From NCBI RefSeq assembly GCF_029542205.1, contig NZ_CP113783.1, positions 921,001 to 985,000 of the forward strand: a stretch of DNA of 64,000 nt, in the 5' to 3' direction. The notes beneath the pieces are model-generated. The model did not search any database. It was not told where the DNA came from and saw only the letters and a list, made by a program, of their open reading frames with translations. Positions within the stretch are counted from its first letter, which is position 1; each line of letters opens with the position of its first letter. Made by a program: the position numbers and the translations under genes. Below are positions 17,234 through 26,350 of the stretch, one piece after another. Source of the stretch: Pseudoxanthomonas sp. SE1. Its GTDB lineage: Bacteria; Pseudomonadota; Gammaproteobacteria; Xanthomonadales; Xanthomonadaceae.

Positions 17234-18616
17234 CTAACACTCGATCACATTCACCGCCAACCCGCCGCGGCTGGTTTCCTTGTACTTGTCCTGCATGTCG
17301 CGGCCGGTGTCGCGCATGGTCTTGATGACCTTGTCCAGCGATACCTTGTGCTTGCCGTCGCCACGCATGGCCATGCGGCTGGCGTTGATGGCCTTCACCG
17401 CGCCCATCGCGTTGCGCTCGATGCACGGGATCTGCACCAGACCGCCGATCGGGTCGCAGGTCAGGCCCAGATTGTGTTCCATGCCGATCTCGGCCGCATT
17501 CTCGATCTGGCTCGGCGTGCCGCCCAGCGCCGCGACCAGCCCGCCAGCCGCCATCGAACACGCCACGCCCACCTCGCCCTGGCAGCCCACTTCGGCGCCG
17601 CTGATGCTGGCGTTCTCCTTGTAGAGGATGCCGATGGCCGCGGCTGTGAGCAGGAAGTCGAACACCCGCTGCTCGCTGTTGCCGGGACAGAAGCGGTCGT
17701 AGTAGTGCAGCACCGCCGGGATGATGCCGGCCGCGCCGTTGGTGGGCGCGGTGACCACGCGGCCACCGGCGGCGTTCTCCTCGTTCACCGCCAGCGCGTA
17801 CAGGTTGACCCAGTCCAGCACCGTCAGCGGATCGCGCATGGCGGCTTCGGGCTTGCTGGACAGCTCCCGGTGCAGCGCAGGTGCGCGGCGTGAGACGTGC
17901 AGGCCACCGGGCAGGGTGCCTTCCTCGCGGATACCGCGCGCCATGCACGACTGCATCGCGTTCCAGATCGCGCGCAGGTTGTCGCGGATCTCGTCCTCGC
18001 TGCGCCAGGCCTTCTCGTTCTCGAACATCAGTGCGGCGATGCTCAATCCGCTGCGCTGGCACTGCGCGAGCAGTTCGTCGCCGCTCCTGAACGGGTAGGG
18101 CAGCGGCGTCTCGTCGGCGACGATGCGGTCCACCGCGGCGTCGTCCTGGTTGACCACGAAACCGCCACCGACCGAGTAGTAGTCGCGCGTGGCGATCACC
18201 TCATCCTGCGCGTCGTACGCGGTGAAGCGCATGCCGTTGGTGTGGTAGGGCAGCTTCTGCCGCTTGTTCATCAGCAGGTCGCGTTTCTCGTCGAAGGCGA
18301 CCGCGTGGGTGCCGCCCAGCAGCAGGCGCTTGTCCTTGCGGATGCGCTCCAGGGCCGGCGGGATGATGTCCGGGTCGATCTCGTTCGGGTAGTGGCCTTC
18401 CAGCCCCATCAGCACGGCCTTGTCGGTGCCGTGGCCGCGGCCGGTCAGGGCCAGTGAGCCGAACACTTCCGCACGTATCCGCGCCACGTCGTGCAGTCGG
18501 CCGGGTTCCTCCAGCCAGCGGGCGACAAAACGCGCAGCGGCCCGCATGGGGCCGACCGTGTGGGAAGAACTGGGACCGATGCCGATCTTGAAGAGGTCGA
18601 ACGTGCTGACTGCCAT
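17234..18616 (-). CDS. sdaA: L-serine ammonia-lyase (iron-sulfur type)
   Basis: 460 residues from the ATG at 18616, matching the usual family length; the N-terminal [19 protein letters not shown] motif is the SdaA signature. The cysteines that hold the 4Fe-4S cluster are in [16 protein letters not shown] and [20 protein letters not shown]. It deaminates L-serine to pyruvate in the cytoplasm. Single-chain form with beta and alpha domains fused. It probably shares a transcript with the MazG-like gene downstream. Confidence 0.95.
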   Translation of the reverse strand: MAVSTFDLFKIGIGPSSSHTVGPMRAAARFVARWLEEPGRLHDVARIRAEVFGSLALTGRGHGTDKAVLMGLEGHYPNEIDPDIIPPALERIRKDKRLLLGGTHAVAFDEKRDLLMNKRQKLPYHTNGMRFTAYDAQDEVIATRDYYSVGGGFVVNQDDAAVDRIVADETPLPYPFRSGDELLAQCQRSGLSIAALMFENEKAWRSEDEIRDNLRAIWNAMQSCMARGIREEGTLPGGLHVSRRAPALHRELSSKPEAAMRDPLTVLDWVNLYALAVNEENAAGGRVVTAPTNGAAGIIPAVLHYYDRFCPGNSEQRVFDFLLTAAAIGILYKENASISGAEVGCQGEVGVACSMAAGGLVAALGGTPSQIENAAEIGMEHNLGLTCDPIGGLVQIPCIERNAMGAVKAINASRMAMRGDGKHKVSLDKVIKTMRDTGRDMQDKYKETSRGGLAVNVIEC

Positions 18617-18688
18617 GCCGCGTATTCTATGCCGTCGGCGCGGACAACCTTTCCCGCGTCGCAACAGATTGCCGGAACGAGGACGCCG

Positions 18689-18913
18689 ATGCCCCTGATC
18701 CTTTACCAGCGTGACGATTGCCACCTTTGCGACCTGGCGCTGGACGTGCTGGCCGCTTCACGGGCGCCGGCGTTCGAAAGCGTGTTCATCGATCATGACG
18801 ATGTGCTGGAAGCGCGTTACGGCGCACGGGTGCCGGTGCTGCGCGATGACGCGACCGGGGCGGAGCTGGATTGGCCGTTCAGTGCGGACCGCGTGAAGGC
18901 ATGGCTGCCGTGA
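18689..18913 (+). CDS. Small glutaredoxin-family thioredoxin-fold protein
   Basis: 74 residues with an N-terminal CHLC redox pair ([19 protein letters not shown]) and the cis-Pro region RVPVLRDD, typical of the DUF836 glutaredoxin-like family. Likely a cytoplasmic thiol-disulfide protein; the partner is unknown. The start at 18689 has GGAACGAGG as a well-placed ribosome binding site. Divergent from sdaA, and followed at once by an exported protein gene. Confidence 0.85.
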   Translation: MPLILYQRDDCHLCDLALDVLAASRAPAFESVFIDHDDVLEARYGARVPVLRDDATGAELDWPFSADRVKAWLP

Positions 18914-19380
18914 ACATGCGCGCCTGGTCGCATTGGCTTGCCTTGCTGGGCATCGCGTCCGGCAGCGCCGCGGCGACGGACGTGGACCTGGCAAAGACGG
19001 GCCCGGGCCGTGCCGGGGCTTTTGCGTGGCAAGGCCGGACGCTCTCGCAAGTGCTGCCGGTGGATGCCATCGATCGCATCGTGCTGCTGAAGGCAGTGAC
19101 CAGCGCGCCCGCCGACCTGGACCTGCGCAATCTGCGCCGCATGCTGCGCGATGCCGCCGGTGCTTCCTTGCAGGCCGCCAACGATGACCAGCAGGTGTTT
19201 CTGCAACTGGGCGGCAACGACACCATCTGGGAAGCCGTCCTGCTGACGCGGGCAGGCGAGGTGTTCGGCCTCGTCATCCGTCCCGGCACTGCGGCCGCGG
19301 AGGGCGCACATCGCGCCTGCCTCACGGACGAAGCGGGCAGGCGCGGGTGTTTCGGAATTCCTCCGGTGCCGGCCAGCTGA
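18910..19380 (+). CDS. Exported hypothetical protein
   Basis: About 156 residues with a signal peptide (MRAWSHWLALLGIASGSAAA) and no family I recognise. A GTG at 18910 overlaps the upstream TGA as GTGA; ATG codons at 18901 and 18916 are alternatives, and all keep the signal peptide. A pair of cysteines near the C-terminus (RACLTDEAGRRGCFG) could form a disulfide in the periplasm. The sequence TIWEAVLLTRAGEVFGL is typical of a compact beta sandwich, but this is a guess. Co-transcribed with the glutaredoxin-like gene. Confidence 0.68.
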   Translation: MNMRAWSHWLALLGIASGSAAATDVDLAKTGPGRAGAFAWQGRTLSQVLPVDAIDRIVLLKAVTSAPADLDLRNLRRMLRDAAGASLQAANDDQQVFLQLGGNDTIWEAVLLTRAGEVFGLVIRPGTAAAEGAHRACLTDEAGRRGCFGIPPVPAS

Positions 19381-19392
19381 CGATGCCGGGCC

Positions 19393-19953
19393 TCAGGGCT
19401 TGGGTTTGAACACCACTTTCGTGCTGATGGCCACGTCGTTCGGGATGGTCGAGGTATCGGCCCACTCGCCGCCGCCGATGCCGAAGTCCAGGCGCTTCAC
19501 GCTGGCCCTGCCGGTCAGCACGGGCTGCGCGCCGGGCGTCCAGGTGAAGGTCAGCGTGACGGGCTTGCTCACGCCACGCAGCGACAGCGTGCCGTCGGCG
19601 GCGTACTGGTTGCCGCCCAGCGAACGGAACCTGGTCGCCGTGTAGCGCGCCTGCGCGAACGTGCCCACATTGAAGAAGTCGGATGACACCAGCGTGTCGT
19701 CGCGATCCTTGTTGCCGGTCTGCGTGCCTGCAAGCTGGATGGCGACATCGAGCTTGCTGGCCGCGAGCTGCGCAGGATCGAAACTCATCGTGGTGGTGAA
19801 GCCGCCGAACTTGCCGGTGAAGGTTTCGCCCTGGTAGTTGCTGGCGAAGACCAGCGTGGAGCCGGGCGCCTGTACATAGTCGGCGGCCATGGCCGGCGCG
19901 GTGGCCAGCAACAGGGAAGCGAGCGCCAGGCGCGCGCGGTCAGACGGTTTCAT
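19393..19953 (-). CDS. YceI family periplasmic protein (second copy)
   Basis: 186 residues: a signal peptide (LALASLLLATAPAMAADY), then the YceI lipocalin-like barrel with GSTLVFASNYQGETFTGKFG, FFNVGTFAQARYTATRF and LTLRGVSKPVTLTF. YceI proteins bind polyprenyl or isoprenoid-quinone-like ligands. The gene overlaps the cytochrome b561 gene by 14 bases and is the last of the yceI-cytb561-yceI operon. Confidence 0.92.
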   Translation of the reverse strand: MKPSDRARLALASLLLATAPAMAADYVQAPGSTLVFASNYQGETFTGKFGGFTTTMSFDPAQLAASKLDVAIQLAGTQTGNKDRDDTLVSSDFFNVGTFAQARYTATRFRSLGGNQYAADGTLSLRGVSKPVTLTFTWTPGAQPVLTGRASVKRLDFGIGGGEWADTSTIPNDVAISTKVVFKPKP

Positions 19954-20548
19954 CGGGAGAATCCTGCGGTGTGGGGGAAGGGGAAGCGGAAGCGACGGCC
20001 TTGCGGCGCCCCGGCAGCATGCGCGTCAGCGTGGCATCGCCCTGGAACAGATGGTGGTAGAGCGCGGCCGCGGCGTGGGCGAGCACCAGTACAACGAGCA
20101 CCCAGAACAGCAACTCGTGTGCGCCTTCGGCAGCCTCGTGCACGCCATCATCGCGGCCGGTGATGGCCGGCAGGTTGAACAGCTTGAACCACTGCAGCGG
20201 ATAGCCGGCGGACGAGTTCAGCACCCAGCCCGACAGGGGAATCGCGAACAGCAACGCATACAGCAGGACGTGGGTGATGGAGGCGATGCGCTGCTGCCAT
20301 GTGGGCGTGCCCGGTACCGGTGCGGGCGCTCCTGCGTAGAGCCGCCACAGCACGCGCAGTGCGACCAGGGCGAGGATGGTCAGTCCGATGGACTTGTGCA
20401 GCGCGTAGATGTCGATCTTGCGCGGCCCGTTGGGCAGGTCGCCCATGGTCAGGCCGAGGTAGGCCATCGCCAGGATCAGCACCACGATGAGCCAGTGGAA
20501 CAGTTGGCTGATCGCGCCCCAGCGTTCGTCGGTGTTCTTGAGGGTCAT
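19940..20548 (-). CDS. Cytochrome b561 family protein
   Basis: 202 residues with four transmembrane segments and heme-ligand histidines in the family pattern (QLFHWLIVVLILAMAYLGL, ALHKSIGLTILALVALRVLW, VHEAAEGAHELLFWVLVVLV, AHAAAALYHHLFQGD). Di-heme membrane proteins of this kind pass electrons between quinone and periplasmic partners. It is flanked by two YceI genes with overlapping ends on both sides, so the three almost certainly work as one unit, perhaps on a quinone-like ligand. Confidence 0.93.
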   Translation of the reverse strand: MTLKNTDERWGAISQLFHWLIVVLILAMAYLGLTMGDLPNGPRKIDIYALHKSIGLTILALVALRVLWRLYAGAPAPVPGTPTWQQRIASITHVLLYALLFAIPLSGWVLNSSAGYPLQWFKLFNLPAITGRDDGVHEAAEGAHELLFWVLVVLVLAHAAAALYHHLFQGDATLTRMLPGRRKAVASASPSPTPQDSPDETV

Positions 20549-21213
20549 GGCGTCGGCTCCGGCGGTGGCGGTGGCGGTGGCGGGGGAGGCAGGGTGTCGC
20601 GGTCGTCGGCCTTGCCGTCATGCGTGGCTTCGGCTTCGATGCGAAGGTCCACCTGGTCGCCGATCACCGACTTCCAGGCCGTGATGCCGAAATCGGCGCG
20701 GCTGATCGTCGTGGTGGCGGAAAACCCCACCGTGCGGCGGAACGGTGGCATCGGATGGCGCTTGGCGGCGTTCAGCACGACATCGAGGACGACGTCGCGC
20801 GTGACGCCACGCAAGGTCAGCTCCCCGTGCGCCCGCGCATGTGTCGCGTCGATGGGTTCCACGCGCGTGGATACGAAGTGCGCTTCGGGGTGGCCTTCGG
20901 CATCCAGCAGCGATTTCGCCAGCGTGGCCTTGTTCCAGTCCGCGTCGCCCAGGTCCACGCGCGCCAGCGGCACGCGTACGTCGACACGCGCGCGGGTCCA
21001 GTCATCGGGATCGAAAGCGAGCGTGCCGGTGCTGCCCGAGACGGTCCCGATGGCGTTGGAGAAACCCGCGTGGCTGATGGCGAACATCACCCGCGTGTGC
21101 ACCGGGTCCAACCGGTACTCGGCCAGCGCGTCTCGCGCGGACGCGGTCACCGGCAACAAGGCTGCCAGGCAGAGGACGCGCAACAACAGGCAGCGGGAGG
21201 ACAATCCGGGCAT
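20545..21213 (-). CDS. YceI family periplasmic protein with polyproline tail (first copy)
   Basis: 222 residues from the ATG at 21213: signal peptide (LLLRVLCLAALLPVTASA), YceI barrel (YRLDPVHTRVMFAISHAGFS, GHPEAHFVSTRVEPIDA, ELTLRGVTRDVVLDVVL, ADFGITAWKSVIGDQV). After the barrel comes a tail ending in ten consecutive prolines and EPTP, unusual for the family. The stop overlaps the cytochrome b561 start as ATGA. The long open frame that continues upstream on this strand is antisense to the hybrid kinase and is not coding. Confidence 0.9.
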   Translation of the reverse strand: MPGLSSRCLLLRVLCLAALLPVTASARDALAEYRLDPVHTRVMFAISHAGFSNAIGTVSGSTGTLAFDPDDWTRARVDVRVPLARVDLGDADWNKATLAKSLLDAEGHPEAHFVSTRVEPIDATHARAHGELTLRGVTRDVVLDVVLNAAKRHPMPPFRRTVGFSATTTISRADFGITAWKSVIGDQVDLRIEAEATHDGKADDRDTLPPPPPPPPPPEPTP

Positions 21214-21318
21214 GGGAACGGATTCTAGGGGCCGGCCCATGAAGATAACCCGCTTGCGCGTGCAACGGTCCGTTGCGACGATGCCCGAGGGGCGATCAGG
21301 GAACGAGGGCGGGCAGGA

Positions 21319-24300
21319 ATGGTGATGCGTGCGTGGTGGCTGTTGCTGCTGTGTCTGTTGTGCGCGTCCGCGCCGGCGACCGTGCCCGAGATTCCGCGCT
21401 TCCGCCTGCTCGGGGCGGGTGACGGCCTGCCTTCCACGACCATTCCTGCGCTCGCGCGTGACGGTGCCGGTTATCTGTGGGTGGCTACGTGGGATGGCCT
21501 GGCCCGCTACGACGGCGTGGGGTTCAAGGTGTGGCGCCACGATCCTGCCGACCCGGCGTCGTTGCCCGGCAACGTGGTGCAGGCGCTGCATATCGATGCC
21601 GCCGACCGGGTCTGGGTGGCGACGGAGAACGGCGGCCTGAGCGTGATGGGGAACGACCGCAAGGGTTTCCGGCACTACCGCCAGGCCACCCATCCGCAGA
21701 TGGGCAGCGACGATGTGTTCGCGATCGCCAGCCGTGGCCGCGACATCTGGTTCGGCACGTTCGGCGGAGGACTGCACAGGCTGTCGGCCGACGGAGGCAT
21801 CACCCGGTTCACCGCGGAAGCAGGAAGTGCCGACGGCCTGCCGTCGGACAGCGTGCTGTCGCTGGCCTTCGACGCCAGGGGCGCGCTGTGGATCGGCACC
21901 ATGGGCGGCCTGGCGCGCTATGACGGCCAGCGCGTGCAGCGGCTGGCACTGCCCGGCGGCGGCGCGCAGATCATCTATTCGGTGAGCGCAGATGCGGGCG
22001 CGATATGGGTGGGTGCGTCCGATGGCGTGCATCGCTGGTTGCCGGAGGGCCGCTGGGTGTCGCCGCCCTGGTCGCCGATGTTCGCGCGCCCCAATGCGCT
22101 GATCGCGATGGCCAGTGATGGCCAGGGCGAATACTGGCTGGCCAGCCAGGGCGGCCTGTGGCGGACCGAGGGCGACCGCGCGCCGGCACCGGTGAACTAC
22201 GACGCGCAGAGCGTGGGCATCGGTCGCGTGCTGCAGGCGGTCATCGCGTTGCCGGACGGCGGCCTGTGGGTGCCGGTACCGACACGCGGCCTGGCCTATC
22301 TCCGCTCGGACTGGAGGCGCATCGCCGCATTCTCGCCGGCGCAGGGGCTCGGCGGCGGGCTTTATCGCGGCCTGTCGCAGGCGGGCGCCGACGGTCTCTG
22401 GATGGCCAGCAGCACGGGCAAGCTGGAGCGTCTGGATACGCGTCGTGGTCATGTCACGCCGATGCCGCACCATGCCGCTCTGCTGGCCGAACTGCGACTT
22501 ACTTCGGTGCTGCAGGACCGGCGTGGGCAGGTGTGGATCGGCCATCGCAATGGCCTGATCCGCACCGATCCGCATACCGGCGCGATGATGCAGTGGGCGC
22601 ACGAAGGGGGCGACGCCGTACCTGACAGGACGTCCATCGACTGGCTGGTCGAGGCAAAGGACGACACGGTGTGGCTGGTCACGCAGATGGGCAGCGTGCA
22701 GCAGCGCGATGCCGTCAGCGGGCGGGTATTGAGGACGATACGCAAGGAAGAGGGCGGAAGCGGCAGTCTTCCCGACATCGAGGGGATCGCGGTCGCACCG
22801 AGTGGCCGTGTGTGGCTGGGAGGTGCGGAAGGCATGCTGCACTGGGATGCCGCCGCTGCCCGTTTCGTCGCCGTGCCTGCGCTGGGCAGCGAGCGTGTGT
22901 ATGCGTTCGCGTTCGAGCACGGTGACCGGCTCTGGCTGCATCGCATGTCGGGGGTGGAGGCATGGCGCCGCGATGCGGATGGCTGGGTGCGCGAACGGCG
23001 GATCGGCGCGGCGGAAGGATTGCCGGCGGTCGAGTCCACGGGTCTCGCCGTGGATCCGCAGCGTCGCGTGTGGTTGGGGACGCGTCGTGGCCTGTTCCGC
23101 ATCGACCCCAACCTGCGTGGTTCGCGCGCATTGCTGCGCAACTTCGGTGTGCGCGAAGGCCTGCTGAGCCAGGAGTTGAACGACCGCGGCATCTTGATGA
23201 CCACCGACGGCCTGCTCGCCACGACCGCCGCGGACGGCTCGGTGGCGTTGCTCGACACGCATCTGCCCGACCCGCGGCCGATAACGCCCAACCTGGTGCT
23301 GGACAGCCTGCAGGTGAGTCGAGGCGACACGGTATTGCACCTGCCACCGATGGCGTCGCTGGAACTGCGCCCGGAGGACCACGAACTGCTGGTAGGTACC
23401 CGCCTGCTGAGCTACGAGAATCCGCTGGGCAACCGGTATCGCTCCCTGCTGGAGGGATTCGACAGCGGCTGGACGGACCAGGGCTCCAGCGGCGAGCGCG
23501 TGTTCTCGACGCTGACGCCGGGCCGCTACCGCCTGCGGGTACAGGCGTTCGACGCCGCCGGCAACGCATCGGAGGAGCTCGTGCTGCCGGTGCATGTGCT
23601 GCCGCCGTGGTGGCGCAGCACCTGGGGGATGGTGCTGTTCGCCGTCATCGGCCTGCTGTTGCTGCTGGCGGCCGGTGCGGCATATCGCAGGCGGGTGCGT
23701 CGCCGGAGTGCGTGGCAGCTGGCCGAGCACAAGCGCGAAGTGGCCGAGCAGGCCTCGCTGGCGAAGACGCGTTTCCTGGCCACGCTGGGTCATGAGATCC
23801 GCACGCCCATGACCGGCGTGCTGGGCATGACCGAGCTGTTGCAGGCCACGCCGCTGGACGAGCGCCAGCAGGGCTACACGAATGCCATCCAGCGTGCGGG
23901 CACGCATCTCCTGCGGCTGGTCAACGATGCGCTGGACCTGGCGAAGATCGAGGCAGGCAAGCTGGAACTGCAGCAGGTCGAATTCGACCTGCATGTGCTG
24001 ATCGGCGACGTCGGTGCGCTGATGGGTCCGGTGGCGGGCAAGCGCGGGCTCGCCTTCCATCACGGCATCGCGGCAGGCGTCCCGCGCGTGGTCCGCGGGG
24101 ATCCGCTGCGATTGCGGCAGATCCTGTTGAACCTGCTGGGGAACGCGATCAAGTTCACCGAGGCGGGCCATGTATCGCTGCACGCGCTGCCGCTGGCGCC
24201 GCAGGGCGTGCGCCTGACGGTGGGCGATACCGGGCCGGGCATCAACGCCGAGCAGCAGATGCGGCTTTTCCGTCGTTTCGAGCAGGCAGAGGGTGCGCAG

Positions 24301-24891
24301 ACCACATCGCGCTACGGCGGCAGCGGGCTGGGCCTGGCGATCTGCCAGGAACTGGCGGTGGCGATGGGGGGACGCATCGAACTGGAGAGCGCACCCGGCA
24401 AGGGCACGCGCTTCTTCGTCGATCTGCCCGCATTGAATGCAAGCGCGGGCGAACCCGTGCAGGCGCCCGCGCCGGCCGTGGGTGCGCCGGCGCAGGTGAG
24501 GCCGCTGGACATCCTGCTGGTCGAGGATGACACGACAGTGGCGGACGTGGTGGCCGGGTTGCTGCGCGCACGCGGCCATCGCGTGCTGCATGCCCCGCAC
24601 GGACTGGCGGCGTTGACCGAGGTGGCAGGTACCGCCTTCGACCTGGCGTTCCTCGATCTGGACCTGCCCGGGCTGGATGGCATGGCGCTGGCGCAGCAGT
24701 TGCGGTTGCGCGGCGTGACCATGCCGTTGATCGCGCTGACCGCGCGCACGGATGCGGAGGCAGAGCCGCTCGCGCGGCAGGCCGGCTTCGACGACTTCAT
24801 CCGCAAGCCGGTGACGGGCGACATGCTGGCCACGGCGATCGCATCGCTCCTCGAACGCAGCGACGGGACGGAACAGGGAGAAGCCTCTTGA
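21319..24891 (+). CDS. Hybrid sensor histidine kinase with periplasmic propeller
   Basis: 1190 residues. Signal peptide, then propeller repeats (GAGYLWVATWDGLARYDGVG, ARGALWIGTMGGLARYDGQ), a Y_Y_Y domain, a transmembrane helix (MVLFAVIGLLLLLAAGAAY), HisKA with the H-box FLATLGHEIRTPMTGVLGM (His825), the N-box RQILLNLLGNAIKFTEAG, G1 VGDTGPGIN and G2 GSGLGLAICQELAVAMGG, and a C-terminal receiver with phospho-acceptor Asp1113 in LDLDLPGLDG. A one-chain phosphorelay of the HTCS kind but with no DNA-binding output, so it must signal to a separate Hpt or regulator. The ligand is unknown; family members often sense polysaccharide fragments. Its TGA overlaps the next start. Confidence 0.92.
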   Translation: MVMRAWWLLLLCLLCASAPATVPEIPRFRLLGAGDGLPSTTIPALARDGAGYLWVATWDGLARYDGVGFKVWRHDPADPASLPGNVVQALHIDAADRVWVATENGGLSVMGNDRKGFRHYRQATHPQMGSDDVFAIASRGRDIWFGTFGGGLHRLSADGGITRFTAEAGSADGLPSDSVLSLAFDARGALWIGTMGGLARYDGQRVQRLALPGGGAQIIYSVSADAGAIWVGASDGVHRWLPEGRWVSPPWSPMFARPNALIAMASDGQGEYWLASQGGLWRTEGDRAPAPVNYDAQSVGIGRVLQAVIALPDGGLWVPVPTRGLAYLRSDWRRIAAFSPAQGLGGGLYRGLSQAGADGLWMASSTGKLERLDTRRGHVTPMPHHAALLAELRLTSVLQDRRGQVWIGHRNGLIRTDPHTGAMMQWAHEGGDAVPDRTSIDWLVEAKDDTVWLVTQMGSVQQRDAVSGRVLRTIRKEEGGSGSLPDIEGIAVAPSGRVWLGGAEGMLHWDAAAARFVAVPALGSERVYAFAFEHGDRLWLHRMSGVEAWRRDADGWVRERRIGAAEGLPAVESTGLAVDPQRRVWLGTRRGLFRIDPNLRGSRALLRNFGVREGLLSQELNDRGILMTTDGLLATTAADGSVALLDTHLPDPRPITPNLVLDSLQVSRGDTVLHLPPMASLELRPEDHELLVGTRLLSYENPLGNRYRSLLEGFDSGWTDQGSSGERVFSTLTPGRYRLRVQAFDAAGNASEELVLPVHVLPPWWRSTWGMVLFAVIGLLLLLAAGAAYRRRVRRRSAWQLAEHKREVAEQASLAKTRFLATLGHEIRTPMTGVLGMTELLQATPLDERQQGYTNAIQRAGTHLLRLVNDALDLAKIEAGKLELQQVEFDLHVLIGDVGALMGPVAGKRGLAFHHGIAAGVPRVVRGDPLRLRQILLNLLGNAIKFTEAGHVSLHALPLAPQGVRLTVGDTGPGINAEQQMRLFRRFEQAEGAQTTSRYGGSGLGLAICQELAVAMGGRIELESAPGKGTRFFVDLPALNASAGEPVQAPAPAVGAPAQVRPLDILLVEDDTTVADVVAGLLRARGHRVLHAPHGLAALTEVAGTAFDLAFLDLDLPGLDGMALAQQLRLRGVTMPLIALTARTDAEAEPLARQAGFDDFIRKPVTGDMLATAIASLLERSDGTEQGEAS

Positions 24892-25850
24892 AGATCGTGA
24901 AATCGGTGATCGGCGTGCTCCTGGTACTGGCGCTGGCCGGCGCTGCGGCTGCCGAAACACCGCAGCCCCCGTTGCTGGGCGACTACATCACGGACAGTCG
25001 CGCGCTGTACCCGCTGCGCGTGGGCGATTGGGAGGCGGTCGGCGAAAAGCGCTACGAACAGCAGGAGCTGGGCGTGTCGGTGCGCTACCAGGACACCCGC
25101 AAGCCGGATCGCTGGATGGATCTGTACCTGTATCCGGCTGGCGTGATGTTCGATCCGGCATTCGAGCGCGTGTTCAATCAGAGCGTCGACGAAATCGTAC
25201 AGATCGCGCGCGAACGCAACGCCGGCGACGTACGTCTGGGCGACGCGCGGACGCTCCCCACGCAGCCAGTGGCAGGCGAGGGCATGCTGGGCGACCTGGC
25301 CGTCAAGGCACGTTCGTTCGCGATGGAGATCCCGATGCGCGAGAAGCGGTACCGGTCCGCGCTCGCGATGACTGTGCGCGACCTGTACTTCATCAAGATC
25401 CGCTACAGCGTGGAGGCCGACAATGCTTCCGACGAGGATGTGCAGCGGCAGGCGGAGGCCTTCCTTGCCGGCTTCGCCACGCAAGTGCGCGTGCTGAACA
25501 CCGGGCGCTGCCGGCAGGTCCTGCAGGTCAGTCCGCTGCCGGCGGACGGTGTGCAACCGGAAGCGGTGATGGCCAGCACGAACGACGGGCGCGAAGACGA
25601 AATGTGGATCGCCGACGAAACCGTCTATCTCCGCCCGTCGGTGATCGCACGGGAGCAGGACGTGGTGCGGCTGCGAAGCGAGGCCCAATCGATCCGCGAC
25701 GTGTTGCGCGGCCGGTGCGTGTCGCCTGAGATGATGGAGATCGCCGTGCCGGACGGCATGCGCGAAATCCGCTTCGAATACCGCTTGCCGCCGGAACGCT
25801 CGGACGGCACCACGCCACGGTTGCGCGGACGCCGCACGGGCGTGGGGTGA
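24888..25850 (+). CDS. Exported hypothetical protein behind the hybrid kinase
   Basis: 320 residues with a clear signal peptide (VIGVLLVLALAGAAAAETP). No family recognised. The likely start is the TTG at 24888, overlapping the kinase stop and preceded by AGGGAGAAGCC as a strong ribosome binding site; the GTG at 24897 is an alternative. The first part, WMDLYLYPAGVMFDPAFERV and LYFIKIRYSVEADNASDEDV, reads like a beta-strand-rich fold. Coupling to the sensor suggests a role in the same signalling or cell-envelope pathway, but that is inference. Confidence 0.75.
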   Translation: MKIVKSVIGVLLVLALAGAAAAETPQPPLLGDYITDSRALYPLRVGDWEAVGEKRYEQQELGVSVRYQDTRKPDRWMDLYLYPAGVMFDPAFERVFNQSVDEIVQIARERNAGDVRLGDARTLPTQPVAGEGMLGDLAVKARSFAMEIPMREKRYRSALAMTVRDLYFIKIRYSVEADNASDEDVQRQAEAFLAGFATQVRVLNTGRCRQVLQVSPLPADGVQPEAVMASTNDGREDEMWIADETVYLRPSVIAREQDVVRLRSEAQSIRDVLRGRCVSPEMMEIAVPDGMREIRFEYRLPPERSDGTTPRLRGRRTGVG

Positions 25851-25860
25851 TCCTGCGCCC

Positions 25861-26346
25861 TCAGGGCAACGCGCGGACTTCGATCACCCCGAAAACAGGA
25901 TCGTAATAGAACCAGTCGCTGGTGTTGTCCGCCAGCCACGCGATCCGCGCGCGCGATGGCTGTGGCACGTGGCAGAGCAGGGCATGGCCGTAGTCTTCGC
26001 CGGGGGCGGAGGGCGCGGGCGGAGCCTCCGACAGCAGGTCCTGGAGCGATCCGGGTTTTTCGCCCCAGCTGAGGCAGTCCGCATCGGTGCCGGTGCCCTC
26101 GGGCCAATCCATGCGTGCCCAGAATGCGTCACGGCCACGCCGCTGCAATCGATGCGCGTCGGACGTCGCGCCATCGCCCACCTGCATCACGCGCCAGCGG
26201 TCGCCAGCCTGCTGCACGATCCACACCACGTCATCGGGGAGTGCGGTCGCGTCGTGACCATACCTGCCGGCGAAGGCCGGTGGCTCGCCAGCATCCGCGA
26301 ATGCGCACGGAATGCAGAACAGGAGCAGCAAGGCGAAGCGGCGCAT
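25861..26346 (-). CDS. Exported hypothetical protein
   Basis: 161 residues from the ATG at 26346 with a signal peptide (FALLLLFCIPCAFADAG). Two cysteine residues (DADCLSW, LLCHVPQ) could pair. The sequence contains LPDDVVWIVQQAGDRWRVMQ, but I recognise no family. It follows the upstream hypothetical gene by four bases, forming a two-gene operon that is convergent with the gene at 24888. Confidence 0.65.
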   Translation of the reverse strand: MRRFALLLLFCIPCAFADAGEPPAFAGRYGHDATALPDDVVWIVQQAGDRWRVMQVGDGATSDAHRLQRRGRDAFWARMDWPEGTGTDADCLSWGEKPGSLQDLLSEAPPAPSAPGEDYGHALLCHVPQPSRARIAWLADNTSDWFYYDPVFGVIEVRALP

Positions 26347-26350
26347 GGGA

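Noticed and set aside
20545..24960. Open minus-strand frame of 1471 codons antisense to the hybrid kinase
   Set aside because: Only its last 222 codons are a gene (YceI). The remainder is low-complexity Arg/Gln/His-rich sequence, the usual mirror of a high-GC coding strand.
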